From: an uncultured Muribaculaceae bacterium
Lineage (GTDB): Bacteria; Bacteroidota; Bacteroidia; Bacteroidales; Muribaculaceae
Direction of reading: 5' to 3'
Assembly: GCA_910579185.1 (NCBI GenBank)
Contig: CAJTTG010000008.1
Coordinates: 36,525-100,524, forward strand
Length of the DNA stretch: 64,000 bases
A model generated the notes under the pieces. It did not search any database. It was not told the DNA's origin and saw nothing but the letters and a program-made list of their open reading frames with translations. The position numbers and the translations under genes are program-made. Positions 18,219 through 27,165 of this stretch are shown in pieces (position 1 is the first letter of the stretch; every line of letters begins with the position of its first letter).

Positions 18219-18689
18219 CTATACCACTCTCCCAAGCATCTCCCCGGCCGTCAGGCCGCTGATAGGGTGACGCCACTCCGGCAGCAGCTCCATCATTGGC
18301 CGGAGCACGAAATCGCGCTGAGCCATGCGCGGATGCGGCAATGTCAGTTCCGCGGTATCCACAACCGCCTCCCCCAGTGCGATCAGGTCGATATCAACAC
18401 GCCGGTCGGCATACGAGCCGTCGGCCTTCCGGTGCGACGAATCATCCACCGACCGCTGCGCTGCCTGAAGACGATACAGCAGCTCCAACGGCGCGAGATC
18501 TCCCACCTCAACATTGACACCTATATTAAGAAACATATTCGGACTGTCGAAACCCCACGGCTCCGACTCCACCACCGCCGAGACCTCAGCCTCGACTCCG
18601 AGCTCGCGCTCAACGGCAGCGACCGCCTCCCCGAGCAGGGCAAGGCGGTCGCCGATATTTGAGCCTATATTGATATGGGCTATTGCCAT
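18219..18689 (-). CDS. folK: 2-amino-4-hydroxy-6-hydroxymethyldihydropteridine diphosphokinase
   Basis: A 156-residue folate-pathway kinase that transfers pyrophosphate from ATP to 6-hydroxymethyl-7,8-dihydropterin. N-terminal INIGSNIGDR, then SEPWGFDSPNMFLN and the signature RRVDIDLIALGE (metal-binding aspartates), followed by LPHPRMAQRDFVLRP, are all present. The open frame extends upstream inside infB, but family length and the TGATG overlap with the infB stop fix the start at 18689. The last gene of the rimP-nusA-infB operon, translationally coupled to infB. Confidence 0.93.
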   Translation of the reverse strand: MAIAHINIGSNIGDRLALLGEAVAAVERELGVEAEVSAVVESEPWGFDSPNMFLNIGVNVEVGDLAPLELLYRLQAAQRSVDDSSHRKADGSYADRRVDIDLIALGEAVVDTAELTLPHPRMAQRDFVLRPMMELLPEWRHPISGLTAGEMLGRVV

Positions 18690-21649
18690 CAGAGCGTCTT
18701 CTTGACTTCCACTTCCTCGAAAGCCTCGATGATATCGCCCTCGCGGACATCGTTGTAGCCGTTGATGTTCAGACCGCAATCGTAGCCCGAAACAACCTCT
18801 TTCACATCGTCCTTGAAGCGCTTCAGCGAGCCGAGATCGCCCGTGTAGCGCACTATACCTTCGCGGATAAGACGGATCTTCGCCGAACGCTTGATGCGGC
18901 CTTCTCGAACAAGACAGCCGGCAACTGTGCCCACTTTCGATATCTTGTAGGTCTGGAGCACCTCTGCCGTACCGATAACCTCTTCCTTGAGTTCCGGTGC
19001 AAGCATGCCTTCCATAGCATCCTTAACCTCCTCGATAGCCTGATAGATCACAGAGTAAAGACGGATCTGGACTCCTTCACGCTCTGCCTCGCGGCGCGCC
19101 GCAATCGACGGACGAACCTGGAAACCGATAATGATGGCATCCGAAGCGGCGGCAAGAGTGACATCGCTCTCCGAGATCTCGCCCACAGCCTTGTGGAGCA
19201 CGTTGATCTGGATCTCCTCTGTCGACAGCTTGATAAGCGAATCCGAAAGAGCCTCGATCGAACCGTCCACGTCGCCTTTGACGATTATGTTCAGCTCCTG
19301 GAAGTTACCGATCGCACGGCGGCGGCCGATATCCTCAAGGGTAAGAATCTTCTTGGTGCGCAAACCCAGCTCGCGCTGAAGCTGTTCGCGTTTATTGGCA
19401 ATCTCCTTGGCTTCCTGTTCCGATTCCATCACGTTGAACGTATCGCCGGCCGTAGGAGCACCGTTAAGGCCAAGGATCAGTGCCGGAGTGGCCGGACCTG
19501 CCTCCTTGATGCGCTGGTTACGTTCGTTGAACATAGCCTTAACCTTGCCATAATGTGTTCCGGCCAGGATAAAGTCGCCAACACGCAACGTTCCGTTCTG
19601 GACAAGCACCGTAGCCACATAACCGCGGCCCTTGTCGAGCGACGATTCTATGATCGAACCCGTAGCCATGCGGTGGGGATTGGCCTTCAGTTCAAGCATT
19701 TCAGCTTCAAGAAGCACCTTTTCCATCAGTTCCTCGACTCCCAGACCCTTCTTGGCTGAGATATCCTGCGACTGATACTTGCCGCCCCATTCCTCCACGA
19801 GGTAGTTCATGCCGGCAAGTTCCTCCTTGATCTTGTCGGGGTTGGCGGCAGGTTTATCGATCTTGTTGATGGCAAACACGATAGGCACACCGGCAGCCGA
19901 AGCATGGTTGATAGCCTCGACGGTCTGCGGCATCACGTTATCGTCGGCAGCCACAATGATGATACATAAGTCGGTCACCTTCGCGCCACGGGCACGCATG
20001 GCCGTAAACGCCTCGTGACCCGGAGTGTCAAGGAACGTGATATGGCGGCCATCCTTCAGCTTCACGTTATATGCGCCGATATGCTGTGTGATACCGCCGG
20101 CCTCGCCTGCAATCACGTTGGCATTTCGGATATAGTCAAGCAGAGAAGTCTTACCATGATCCACATGACCCATCACGGTCACGATAGGCGGACGTTCCAT
20201 CAGCTGATCCTCCGTATCTTCCTCCTGCTGGATTGCCTCTACAACCTCAGCCGAAACATATTCCGTCTTGAATCCGAATTCCTCGGCAACGATATTGATA
20301 GTCTCGGCATCCAGACGCTGGTTGATCGAAACCATCACACCGATGCTCATGCACGTCCCGATAACCTGATTGATCGGAACATTCATCATCGATGCCAGGT
20401 CATTGGCCGTCACGAATTCCGTCAGCTTAAGCACCTTGCTTTCCGCTGCCTCCATTTCGTGTGCCTCACGCTCGCGTTCGCGGCCGGCCTCGCGTTTCTC
20501 CTTGCGCCACTTCGCGCCTTTCTTCAGGCCCTTGTCCTTGGAAGTCAGACGTGCAAGCGTTTCCTTAACCTGCTTCTGAACATCCTCCTCGCTGACCTCG
20601 GTGTGCACCTGCTGACGGCGTCCGCGGTCTTTGCCCTGATTGTTCTGGCCGCCACGCTGCTGACGGTCGCCACCGCCGCCCTGACGGTTGTTATTGTTCT
20701 GACCGCCGCCCTGCTGATTGCCGTTCTGGTCAATATCAACACGGCCGGTGCTGCGTATGCGTTTGCGCTTCTTGCGGTCGGCATCGCCGCCGGCGTTTGC
20801 GCCGTTGCCCTGCTGGCCACCATTGTTCTGGCGATCCTTGGCAATACGCTCGTTGCGCTTCTCTTCTTTGGTTTTCTTCTTCGGACGTGTCGACTGGTTG
20901 ATCGTCGAAAGGTCGATCTTGCCGACAACGTTGATATTCAGTCCTCCCTGCTTCACGCTGGTAGGGATTGTGGTCGGGATGAAATTGCTGTCAACCTCCG
21001 GCTTTGACTCTGCTTTCGCCTCAGTCTTTTCCTCAGCCTTGGGTGCCTCGGCTTTAGGAGCTTCAGCCTTAGGTGCAGCCTGAGCCACTTCCGCTTTAGG
21101 TTCCGGTGCCTTCACAGGCTCCGCCTTGGGAGCCTCTTTCACCGGCTCGGCGACAGGTGCTTTCGGAGCCTCCGGCTTAGCAGCTTCAGGTGTAGCCTTT
21201 GGGGCTGCCGGCTCTTCTTTCGGAGCTGCCACAGCAGCCTCAGCCACCGGTTCCGCCTTGGGTTCGGGTTTAACTTCTGCTTTCGGTTCTGCGCCCACGG
21301 GCTCCACTCGTCCCGGCTTGTCCAGATCGATCTTGCCGATCACTTTCGGTCCTACGTTCTGACGGGGTTCCGTCTGAGGCTCAGCCACAGCTGCCGGAGT
21401 TTCCACCGGAGTCTCCACCGGCGTTTCGGCTTTCTCGGCCGGCTTGCGAACGGAGGCCACCTGACCCGACATCGTCTTCAGATCCCGGTCGGGGGCGTAT
21501 TCCTTCACCAGCAGGTCGTAGGCTTGCTCGTCGATCTTGGAATTGGGATTATTGTCGATCGAGATGCCTTTTTTCTGCAAAAATTCCACAACGGTCGTCA
21601 TCGACACATTGAAGTCTTTCGCAGCTTTACTAATTTTCGTTTTCGCCAT
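18689..21649 (-). CDS. infB: Translation initiation factor IF-2
   Basis: A 986-residue GTPase that brings initiator tRNA to the 30S subunit. Residues 1-55 form the small IF2-N domain. Residues about 70-220 are a low-complexity linker rich in Pro, Ala, Lys and Glu with repeated APKAE units. Residues 255-345 are basic and rich in Gly, Gln and Asn. A second IF2-N domain lies near 405-470. The G domain has G1 GHVDHGKT (494-501), then DTPGHEAF and NKID. Domains II to IV follow to the end. The linker is longer than in E. coli, as usual in Bacteroidetes. It is the third gene of a leftward operon. Confidence 0.97.
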   Translation of the reverse strand: MAKTKISKAAKDFNVSMTTVVEFLQKKGISIDNNPNSKIDEQAYDLLVKEYAPDRDLKTMSGQVASVRKPAEKAETPVETPVETPAAVAEPQTEPRQNVGPKVIGKIDLDKPGRVEPVGAEPKAEVKPEPKAEPVAEAAVAAPKEEPAAPKATPEAAKPEAPKAPVAEPVKEAPKAEPVKAPEPKAEVAQAAPKAEAPKAEAPKAEEKTEAKAESKPEVDSNFIPTTIPTSVKQGGLNINVVGKIDLSTINQSTRPKKKTKEEKRNERIAKDRQNNGGQQGNGANAGGDADRKKRKRIRSTGRVDIDQNGNQQGGGQNNNNRQGGGGDRQQRGGQNNQGKDRGRRQQVHTEVSEEDVQKQVKETLARLTSKDKGLKKGAKWRKEKREAGREREREAHEMEAAESKVLKLTEFVTANDLASMMNVPINQVIGTCMSIGVMVSINQRLDAETINIVAEEFGFKTEYVSAEVVEAIQQEEDTEDQLMERPPIVTVMGHVDHGKTSLLDYIRNANVIAGEAGGITQHIGAYNVKLKDGRHITFLDTPGHEAFTAMRARGAKVTDLCIIIVAADDNVMPQTVEAINHASAAGVPIVFAINKIDKPAANPDKIKEELAGMNYLVEEWGGKYQSQDISAKKGLGVEELMEKVLLEAEMLELKANPHRMATGSIIESSLDKGRGYVATVLVQNGTLRVGDFILAGTHYGKVKAMFNERNQRIKEAGPATPALILGLNGAPTAGDTFNVMESEQEAKEIANKREQLQRELGLRTKKILTLEDIGRRRAIGNFQELNIIVKGDVDGSIEALSDSLIKLSTEEIQINVLHKAVGEISESDVTLAAASDAIIIGFQVRPSIAARREAEREGVQIRLYSVIYQAIEEVKDAMEGMLAPELKEEVIGTAEVLQTYKISKVGTVAGCLVREGRIKRSAKIRLIREGIVRYTGDLGSLKRFKDDVKEVVSGYDCGLNINGYNDVREGDIIEAFEEVEVKKTL

Positions 21650-21953
21650 ATATTAGGTTGATATTTTTTCTATTGATGAACTGATTTAAACTTATTGCAA
21701 ATTAACATTTCGAGGCTGATTTCGAGATGATTCCAATCTTTTTGAGGAAGCGATGGGCTCCATCGTGACTGAGAAAAGAGATGGAATCAGCCGGAAACGG
21801 TCCGGAAGGTTAGCAATAAGGAATCAGGTCGGTTCTGTATTAACATTTTGAAATAAGCTTGAATCAGTTCGATAATTATTGGTTTTCCGGTCGGGCTAAC
21901 CTACTTGAGTGCCCCTCTTTGGCTTCCGGAAGATATGGACAAGCCGCTGCCGA
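21650..21953. other. nusA-infB spacer without a recognised feature
   Basis: About 304 bases separate the nusA stop from the infB start. I see no open reading frame, strong hairpin or consensus TAnnTTTG promoter on the minus strand. It may simply be a long operon leader for infB. Confidence 0.5.
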
Positions 21954-23213
21954 TCAATCCTCCTCGAACTCGGCCTTCAGAACGGCGATCACATTGTCAA
22001 CCGTATCTTCCTCAAGGTCGGCCTTGTCGATAAGTGTCTGGCGCGGAGTGTTGAGAACATTCTTGGCCGTGATGCAGCCCATCTCCTTCAGCGCGTCGAT
22101 AACCCAGGCATCAATCTCATCCTTGAATTCATCCAGATAGATATCCTCCTCTGTTGCCTCCTCTGTGTCGCGGTAAACGTCAATCACATAGCCGGTCAGC
22201 ATCGAGGCAAGCTTGATGTTCAGGCCGCCCTTGCCGATCGCCAGCGAAACCTCTTCAGGACGAAGGAACACCTCAGCCTTCTTCTCTTCCTCATCCAGAC
22301 GGATCGATGAGATCTTGGCCGGTGAAAGAGCGCGCTGGATAAACAGCGACGGATTCGATGTATAATTGATCACGTCGATATTCTCATTGCGAAGCTCGCG
22401 GACAATACCATGGATACGTGAACCCTTCACGCCGACGCATGCTCCTACCGGATCAATACGGTCGTCATAGCTCTCGACGGCGATCTTCGCACGCTCTCCC
22501 GGGATACGGGCCACGGCGCGGATATTGATCAGGCCGTCATGGATCTCAGGAACCTCGAGTTCAAACAGACGGCGGAGGAAATTCTCATTCGTACGGCTCA
22601 CGGTGATCTTCGGATTGTTGTTCTTATTGTCAACATTGGCCACAACCGCACGGATGGTCTCTCCCTTACGGAAAAAGTCGCCGGGGATCGACTCGCTCTT
22701 CGGCAGAAGAAGCTCATTCTTGTCATCATCAAGCAGAAGAGTCTCACGCGACCATGTCTGATAGACCTCGCCTGTCACCAGTTCTCCCTCAAGTTCCTTG
22801 AACTTATTGTAGATAGCCTCTTTTTGCAAATCAAGGATCTTCGACTGCAGCGTCTGGCGAAGGTTCAGGATCGCACGGCGTCCGAAGTCTGCGAAGAAAA
22901 TCTCCTTGGTGTGTTCCTCCCCGATCTCTACGTCGGGATCCTGATCGGCACGGGCATCGCTGAGGCAGATCTGCATGTTGGGATCGGTAACCTCGCCGTC
23001 GGCCACTACCATGAGATTCTGGAAAATCTGCACGTCGCCCTTGTCCGGGTTCATGATCACGTCCAGATTCTCATCCGTGCCAAACATCTTGGCAAGCACA
23101 TTGCGGAACGACTCTTCAAGCACACTGATCATAGTGGCCTTGTCGATATTTTTCAGTTCTTTGAATTCGGCAAAACGCTCCACCATATTGGGAGCTTCTT
23201 CTTTTTTAGCCAT
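21954..23213 (-). CDS. nusA: Transcription termination/antitermination protein NusA
   Basis: A 419-residue RNA-polymerase-binding factor. An N-terminal polymerase-binding domain (to about 125) is followed by an S1 domain (about 130-200), two KH domains (about 230-350; RIHGIVRELRNENIDV and VSLAIGKGGLNIKLAS with GxxG loops) and a short acidic C-terminal helical tail. It lacks the two long C-terminal acidic repeats of the E. coli protein, as in other Bacteroidetes. It lies 18 bases after rimP in the classic rimP-nusA-infB order. Confidence 0.96.
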   Translation of the reverse strand: MAKKEEAPNMVERFAEFKELKNIDKATMISVLEESFRNVLAKMFGTDENLDVIMNPDKGDVQIFQNLMVVADGEVTDPNMQICLSDARADQDPDVEIGEEHTKEIFFADFGRRAILNLRQTLQSKILDLQKEAIYNKFKELEGELVTGEVYQTWSRETLLLDDDKNELLLPKSESIPGDFFRKGETIRAVVANVDNKNNNPKITVSRTNENFLRRLFELEVPEIHDGLINIRAVARIPGERAKIAVESYDDRIDPVGACVGVKGSRIHGIVRELRNENIDVINYTSNPSLFIQRALSPAKISSIRLDEEEKKAEVFLRPEEVSLAIGKGGLNIKLASMLTGYVIDVYRDTEEATEEDIYLDEFKDEIDAWVIDALKEMGCITAKNVLNTPRQTLIDKADLEEDTVDNVIAVLKAEFEED

Positions 23214-23231
23214 AATTGCGGAGTGATGGGT

Positions 23232-23705
23232 TTATTTGAATTTTATTAAATATTTCACACTTTTCGTATCGGCAACTGCCATCGTTTCCTCTGTGTCAAC
23301 GATCTCCGGACGCTTCTTGCCCGGCTCTTTCACCTTCTTGGGGATAACCAGAGTGAACTCCGACCCGTCGGCCGAAACCGATTTCAGAGTTCCCGTCAGC
23401 TTGCGGCCATCCTTGGTCAGAACCTCAAGCTCATTACCGATATTTTTCTCATACTGACGGCGGACCTTAAGCGGAGAGGTCAGACCGGCCGACCCTACCT
23501 CAAGCTCGTAGTCCTCCACTTCGCGGTCTACCTGCGACTCGATCTCACGGGTCAGACGGGCGCATGTGTCTATATCCACACCCGTCATTGAATCGATCTC
23601 CACGGTCACACTATTATCCGGTGTAACCTTGACCTCGACCAGAAAATTATCCGTGCCCTCAAGGGCTTTTTCGACGATACCGCCGATCAGTTCTTTATCT
23701 ATCAT
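23232..23705 (-). CDS. rimP: Ribosome maturation factor RimP
   Basis: A 157-residue protein needed for 30S subunit assembly. The N-terminal alpha/beta domain contains VEIDSMTGVDIDTCARLTR and ELEVGSAGLTSPLK, both typical of the family; the C-terminal SH3-like domain follows. It is the first gene of the leftward operon, with a good promoter at 23776-23806. Confidence 0.93.
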   Translation of the reverse strand: MIDKELIGGIVEKALEGTDNFLVEVKVTPDNSVTVEIDSMTGVDIDTCARLTREIESQVDREVEDYELEVGSAGLTSPLKVRRQYEKNIGNELEVLTKDGRKLTGTLKSVSADGSEFTLVIPKKVKEPGKKRPEIVDTEETMAVADTKSVKYLIKFK

Positions 23706-23775
23706 CTGTTGATTCTTTGTTCAATACAAATAAAATGGAGGAAGCATCTGCCCCCTCCGTGACTACGAATTGATG

Positions 23776-23806
23776 CAAAGGTAGTCATTTTATTCCGTCC
23801 GCGCAA
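23776..23806 (-). promoter_or_regulatory. Promoter of the rimP-nusA-infB-folK operon
   Basis: TTG (23806-23804), a 20-base spacer and TACCTTTG (23783-23776) on the minus strand match the consensus. The leader to the rimP start is about 65 bases. Between this promoter and 24083, about 280 bases to the right hold no gene I can support. Confidence 0.75.
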
Positions 23807-24083
23807 CCAACCGCCCCCCAATTACGCCCGGCCCACACCCTCCACATCCCAATTTTAACCTTATTTAACTTTAATCCCTACCATTCCCCTGCCGTCCATC
23901 CCCCACTGCCATAGAACGCATTAGCCATGCTCCACGCATTAAAAATCCCGTTATTCACCAATTTGACCCGATCAGTAACGCTCCAATCCGCACAAAAATC
24001 GTACATTCGCACCTACACAATACCGACATAGAAAATCATTGAAAAAATCAACTCACAAACAGAACGTTTTCAAAAAAAAACAC

Positions 24084-24091
24084 TAACTTTG
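24084..24091 (+). promoter_or_regulatory. -7 box upstream of the candidate RNA and SPFH cluster
   Basis: TAACTTTG is an exact TAnnTTTG match. No good TTTG lies at the right distance; TTTT at 24067-24070 is the only candidate. The expected start of transcription falls where the first hairpin of the candidate RNA begins. Confidence 0.5.
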
Positions 24092-24096
24092 TCGCT

Positions 24097-24380
24097 GTAC
24101 CCCAACTCCGGAAACGACGTAGGGTACCCAGCGGAGCCGGAGAGACGGTCACGCTACAAGACATAATAGGAAAGCGTTTTAGCGAGTCACTACTACGAAT
24201 CTGGACAATTCGAAGACATGACAACTTGCTTGAAGACGCTCTTCTCAGCCGTTTATGTACACCCCCACGATGGGGTTCCAGCATATACCGACTGAGAGTG
24301 AGTTGATTTTTTCGAGTAATTCTCATGTCGGCAGTCCAGAGCCAGTAGTAGGGATTACTAAAGATGGCTCACTCTTTTTT
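24097..24380 (+). ncRNA. Candidate structured non-coding RNA or long 5' leader
   Basis: About 285 bases without a convincing coding frame. They hold a string of hairpins between a -7 box and a terminator-like end: GTACCC/GGGTAC (24097-24102 with 24122-24127); AGCG.GCCG with CGGT.CGCT (24130-24155); ACCCC/GGGGT (24261-24276); a bulged CCGAC-GAGA/TCTC-GTCGG stem (24288-24331); and GAGCCA/TGGCTC (24339-24370) followed by six Ts (24375-24380). I cannot match it to RNase P, tmRNA, SRP or 6S RNA by their conserved motifs. It may be an independent RNA or an attenuator leader of the SPFH operon that starts 97 bases later. Pairing was judged by eye. Confidence 0.4.
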
Positions 24381-24476
24381 ATTTATGCCTTTTTTGGAGA
24401 TCCCAATCACTTTTTCACATACGCAACGCCATCGGGCCATCGGCGAAAACAAGGACTAACCTCAAACCGATCAGCA

Positions 24477-25901
24477 ATGGGAATACTCAATCCTTCAGGT
24501 GGCATGATGAATGTGATTCGTTGTGACATGCAGCAATACCTCGTATGGAAATGGAGGCCTTACAACAGCAAGAAAGACGAGGCCGATCCTAATCAGCGCA
24601 GCAACGCTATCCGAATGGGAAGCAGCCTGCGTGTCAAAGACGGGGAAATGGCCATATTCGTTTACTCGAAAAAGGACGGAACCTCGAATCAGGAGGTCAT
24701 ATTCGGACCCTACGACGACATAATAAAAACATCCAATTTCCCTATCCTGTCAAATCTGATAGGATTAGCCTATGGAGGTGGTAGCCCTTTTCAGGCCGAA
24801 TGCTATTTCATAAACTTAGCGAACAACATCCAGATAAAATTCGGTATTCCATATTTTGATGTTTTCGACCCTCGCTTTCCCGATTTAGGCGTGCCTGTAT
24901 CCGCACGTGGATCTTTCACTTTCAAGATCGACGACTATAAGGCTTTCATTGCCAACAACCGACTGATCAATTTTGAGCTCGACACCCTGAAGACTCAGCT
25001 TCGGAGTGTATCCATTCGCAAAGTTAAAAGCAAGATCATATCATTCCCCTCTTCAAAAAACATACCCCTCGTCCAGATCGAAGCCCATATCGACGACATC
25101 AACGAACAGATCAAAAAGGAGCTGGAAACAGAGTTCTTTGAGATCTATGGATTGAAGACACGGGCTTTTGACATCGAAGCCATTGAGATCAACAAGCAAT
25201 CCCAGAACTATATCGACCTCAAGAATCTGACATTCGATATCGTCCGTGACACCACAAGGCGTCAGGTGGAGCTGAATCTCCGGAATCTGGAGGACACTCA
25301 GCGTATCAACACCACAAATATGGAAGAGACCCTGCGCATACAGCGACAGGAGATGCAGCGTGCTCAGAGGCTCCAGTCGGAAAGTGCGAATCTCGCAGCC
25401 CACCAGATCGATCGCCAGGCTCAGGTCATGACAGCTATGGCCGACGGAATGGCCGCAGGAGCTATGAACAATGCTTCAATAGGCGGTCCGGTTGGAAATT
25501 CAGGAGGATTCAATCCCGTCAATCTGATGACAGGAATGGCTGTTGGATCCGCTCTGGGTGGTCAGATGAGCAACATGATAAATCAAGTTGGTTCGCAATG
25601 GGGACAGCAGCAGACTCCGCCACCGAATCCGGCGCAGACTCAGGCCGCGACTCCGCCGCCGCTCCCATCCAAGCAATACTATGTATATGTGAACAACACA
25701 CAGAACGGTCCCTTGACACGTCAGCAAATCAGCCAGTTGGCGCAGCAAGGATTCATATCCCCGTCAACTCCCGTTTGGCATGAAGGCCTGACTGAATGGA
25801 TTCCGGCACAGAATTCGGACCTTGCCGACATTTTCACCCAACCCACTCCGCCGCCGCCAAGCTGCCCTCCGGCTCCTCCTGTAAACCCTCAAATCATTTA
25901 A
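24477..25901 (+). CDS. SPFH-domain protein with C-terminal GYF_2 domain (YdjI-like)
   Basis: A 474-residue cytoplasmic protein. Residues about 10-290 form the SPFH/virion-core-type domain seen in Bacillus YdjI: MGSSLRVKDGEMAIFVY, FGPYDDIIKTSNFP, GLAYGGGSPFQAECYFINLA and PYFDVFDPRF are typical. A helical, Gln/Arg-rich segment and a Gly/Met-rich stretch follow (about 290-385), then a Pro-rich linker and a GYF_2 domain (YYVYVNNTQNGPLTRQQI ... VWHEGLTEWIPA). YdjI helps to hold PspA at the membrane in envelope stress; the role here is inferred. The frame is open back to 24255, but family alignment starts at the ATG at 24477. It leads a rightward cluster of eight genes. Confidence 0.85.
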   Translation: MGILNPSGGMMNVIRCDMQQYLVWKWRPYNSKKDEADPNQRSNAIRMGSSLRVKDGEMAIFVYSKKDGTSNQEVIFGPYDDIIKTSNFPILSNLIGLAYGGGSPFQAECYFINLANNIQIKFGIPYFDVFDPRFPDLGVPVSARGSFTFKIDDYKAFIANNRLINFELDTLKTQLRSVSIRKVKSKIISFPSSKNIPLVQIEAHIDDINEQIKKELETEFFEIYGLKTRAFDIEAIEINKQSQNYIDLKNLTFDIVRDTTRRQVELNLRNLEDTQRINTTNMEETLRIQRQEMQRAQRLQSESANLAAHQIDRQAQVMTAMADGMAAGAMNNASIGGPVGNSGGFNPVNLMTGMAVGSALGGQMSNMINQVGSQWGQQQTPPPNPAQTQAATPPPLPSKQYYVYVNNTQNGPLTRQQISQLAQQGFISPSTPVWHEGLTEWIPAQNSDLADIFTQPTPPPPSCPPAPPVNPQII

Positions 25902-25907
25902 TTTAAT

Positions 25908-26249
25908 ATGAACGATAACTCATTCCAACCCATTGATCGACTGATCGAATTTGGTTTAAGCATGGCTGTCGCGCAACAGATAACATCCTCTTTCAACCAG
26001 ATAATCAACAATGCCCAGACCCCGAGAGTGCCGTTCCCGAATGAATCCGCCCGGCAGATCGAGTGGTACTATGCTGTTGATGGCAATATTGCCGGCCCGG
26101 CAAACGAAGCTGAGATTAAAAATCTTCTGCTCCATAAGCGGATCAACAACACTACCATGATGTGGAAACAAGGAATGCAATCCTGGAAACAGGCTGTTGA
26201 AATTCCTGAGATACTGAATTATATAATGCAACTTCCTCCTGCCCTATGA
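25908..26249 (+). CDS. Small GYF_2-domain protein
   Basis: A 113-residue protein. About 45 N-terminal residues of no known family precede a GYF_2-like domain (EWYYAVDGNIAGPANEAEI ... MMWKQGMQSWKQA) that resembles the C-terminal domain of the SPFH protein six bases upstream. GYF domains bind proline-rich peptides, and proline-rich stretches occur in neighbouring gene products, so the domains may tie the cluster's proteins together; this is inference. The stop overlaps the next start (ATGA at 26246-26249), indicating translational coupling. Confidence 0.75.
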   Translation: MNDNSFQPIDRLIEFGLSMAVAQQITSSFNQIINNAQTPRVPFPNESARQIEWYYAVDGNIAGPANEAEIKNLLLHKRINNTTMMWKQGMQSWKQAVEIPEILNYIMQLPPAL

Positions 26250-26602
26250 AACTGAATTTTATTTCAATGTTATCCGCGATTATTATCGCCGCTCTGATCT
26301 CATATCTTTTCTACACTATCGGAGCAAGCTATGGCGACAAGTCGCGTCTGATCGCCCTTTGCATAAGCAGCTTCATTTGCTTTGCCACAACCCTTGGAAT
26401 CGGAATCGGCATTAGTTTCCCCGACAATAAATCGGCACTCAACATTCGGACTCTGGCTTTATTGGCCTTTTTCCTGCTGTTGGCCATCCACATTCCAATG
26501 GCGATTTTCCTTTACAATCCGGCGTTCCTTATCGTTCCGGCAGCAATCGTATTGCTGATATTCATCATGTCTACTAACACAATTTTTAAATCCTACGAAT
26601 AA
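26246..26602 (+). CDS. Small integral membrane protein
   Basis: A 118-residue protein of about four hydrophobic helices (near residues 5-25, 35-55, 67-87 and 90-110) with almost no soluble part. I recognise no family. Its start overlaps the stop of the GYF gene by four bases and the next gene starts six bases after its end, so it belongs to the cluster and may be its membrane anchor or partner. Confidence 0.65.
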   Translation: MKLNFISMLSAIIIAALISYLFYTIGASYGDKSRLIALCISSFICFATTLGIGIGISFPDNKSALNIRTLALLAFFLLLAIHIPMAIFLYNPAFLIVPAAIVLLIFIMSTNTIFKSYE

Positions 26603-26607
26603 AAACT

Positions 26608-27012
26608 ATGTCTACTAAATGTCCTAAATGCGGTGGCGACGCCGAAAAAATCAGTGCAAACAGATTTGAATGCCCCTACTGCGGAGAAAACTTCACCATG
26701 CAGGATCAGATGAACAACGCCGGCATGGGATATGGTAATTATCAGGCTGCTTCCTATAACAACAATCCCCCTATGCCTCCTTATGCTCAGCCGGCAGCTG
26801 CAATTCCCAACGCTCCTCAGTATCAGCAGCAACCCGCACAAGTCTCTCAGGAGGATTGCAGCGGTTGGCTTAAAGCTCTTTCATTCTTAATCCCCCTCGT
26901 CGGCCTGATCCTCTATTTCGTTAAGAAAAACGAGCAACCCGTTGGCGCCAAAAGTTGCCTGAACTGGGCTATCGCTGGATTTGTGGTTCAAATTGTCTTT
27001 GGCCTTATTTAA
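26608..27012 (+). CDS. Zinc-ribbon membrane protein
   Basis: A 134-residue protein. An N-terminal zinc ribbon (CPKCGGDAEK ... CPYCGE, four cysteines) is followed by a Pro/Gln/Tyr-rich linker (about 40-82) and two C-terminal hydrophobic helices (LKALSFLIPLVGLILYFV and CLNWAIAGFVVQIVFGLI) around a short basic loop. Zinc-ribbon plus membrane helix proteins sit beside SPFH genes in Bacillus (YdjG); this one has the same parts but I cannot show orthology. The long hairpin at 27036-27098 follows it. Confidence 0.75.
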   Translation: MSTKCPKCGGDAEKISANRFECPYCGENFTMQDQMNNAGMGYGNYQAASYNNNPPMPPYAQPAAAIPNAPQYQQQPAQVSQEDCSGWLKALSFLIPLVGLILYFVKKNEQPVGAKSCLNWAIAGFVVQIVFGLI

Positions 27013-27035
27013 ATCCTAAAAATAACAAAGGGCTG

Positions 27036-27098
27036 AACTATCTTTCTCGGTAGGTTCAAGGTCGGTTCCGAATCGGCCTGAACCTATCCGGAAAGTTG
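27036..27098 (+). terminator. Long imperfect hairpin inside the SPFH cluster
   Basis: A stem of TAGGTTCA/TGAACCTA (27051-27058 with 27079-27086) is extended outwards by GG/CC and CTTTC/GAAAG with one-base bulges; an inner GGTCG/CGGCC stem caps it. No U run follows at once, so it may be a partial terminator or an RNA stabiliser between the first four and last four genes. Confidence 0.45.
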
Positions 27099-27165
27099 TC
27101 CATCCTTTCCCTCTCGTTTCTTATTCTGGTTTTATTCCAAACAAACACTTAAAAACCATACAATT

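Noticed and set aside
18190..18225. TACACTC repeats as a regulatory or integration site
   Set aside because: Only three short copies between convergent genes; best explained as a small microsatellite.
20015..21007. Long reading frame on the plus strand opposite infB
   Set aside because: It is the mirror of the GC-rich, low-complexity infB coding sequence; its product is biased Leu/Ala/Val with no domain, and the minus-strand gene is certain.
24255..24476. N-terminal extension of the SPFH protein
   Set aside because: The frame is open, but known SPFH/YdjI-like proteins align only from the ATG at 24477, and the extension overlaps the terminator-like hairpin and the structured region.
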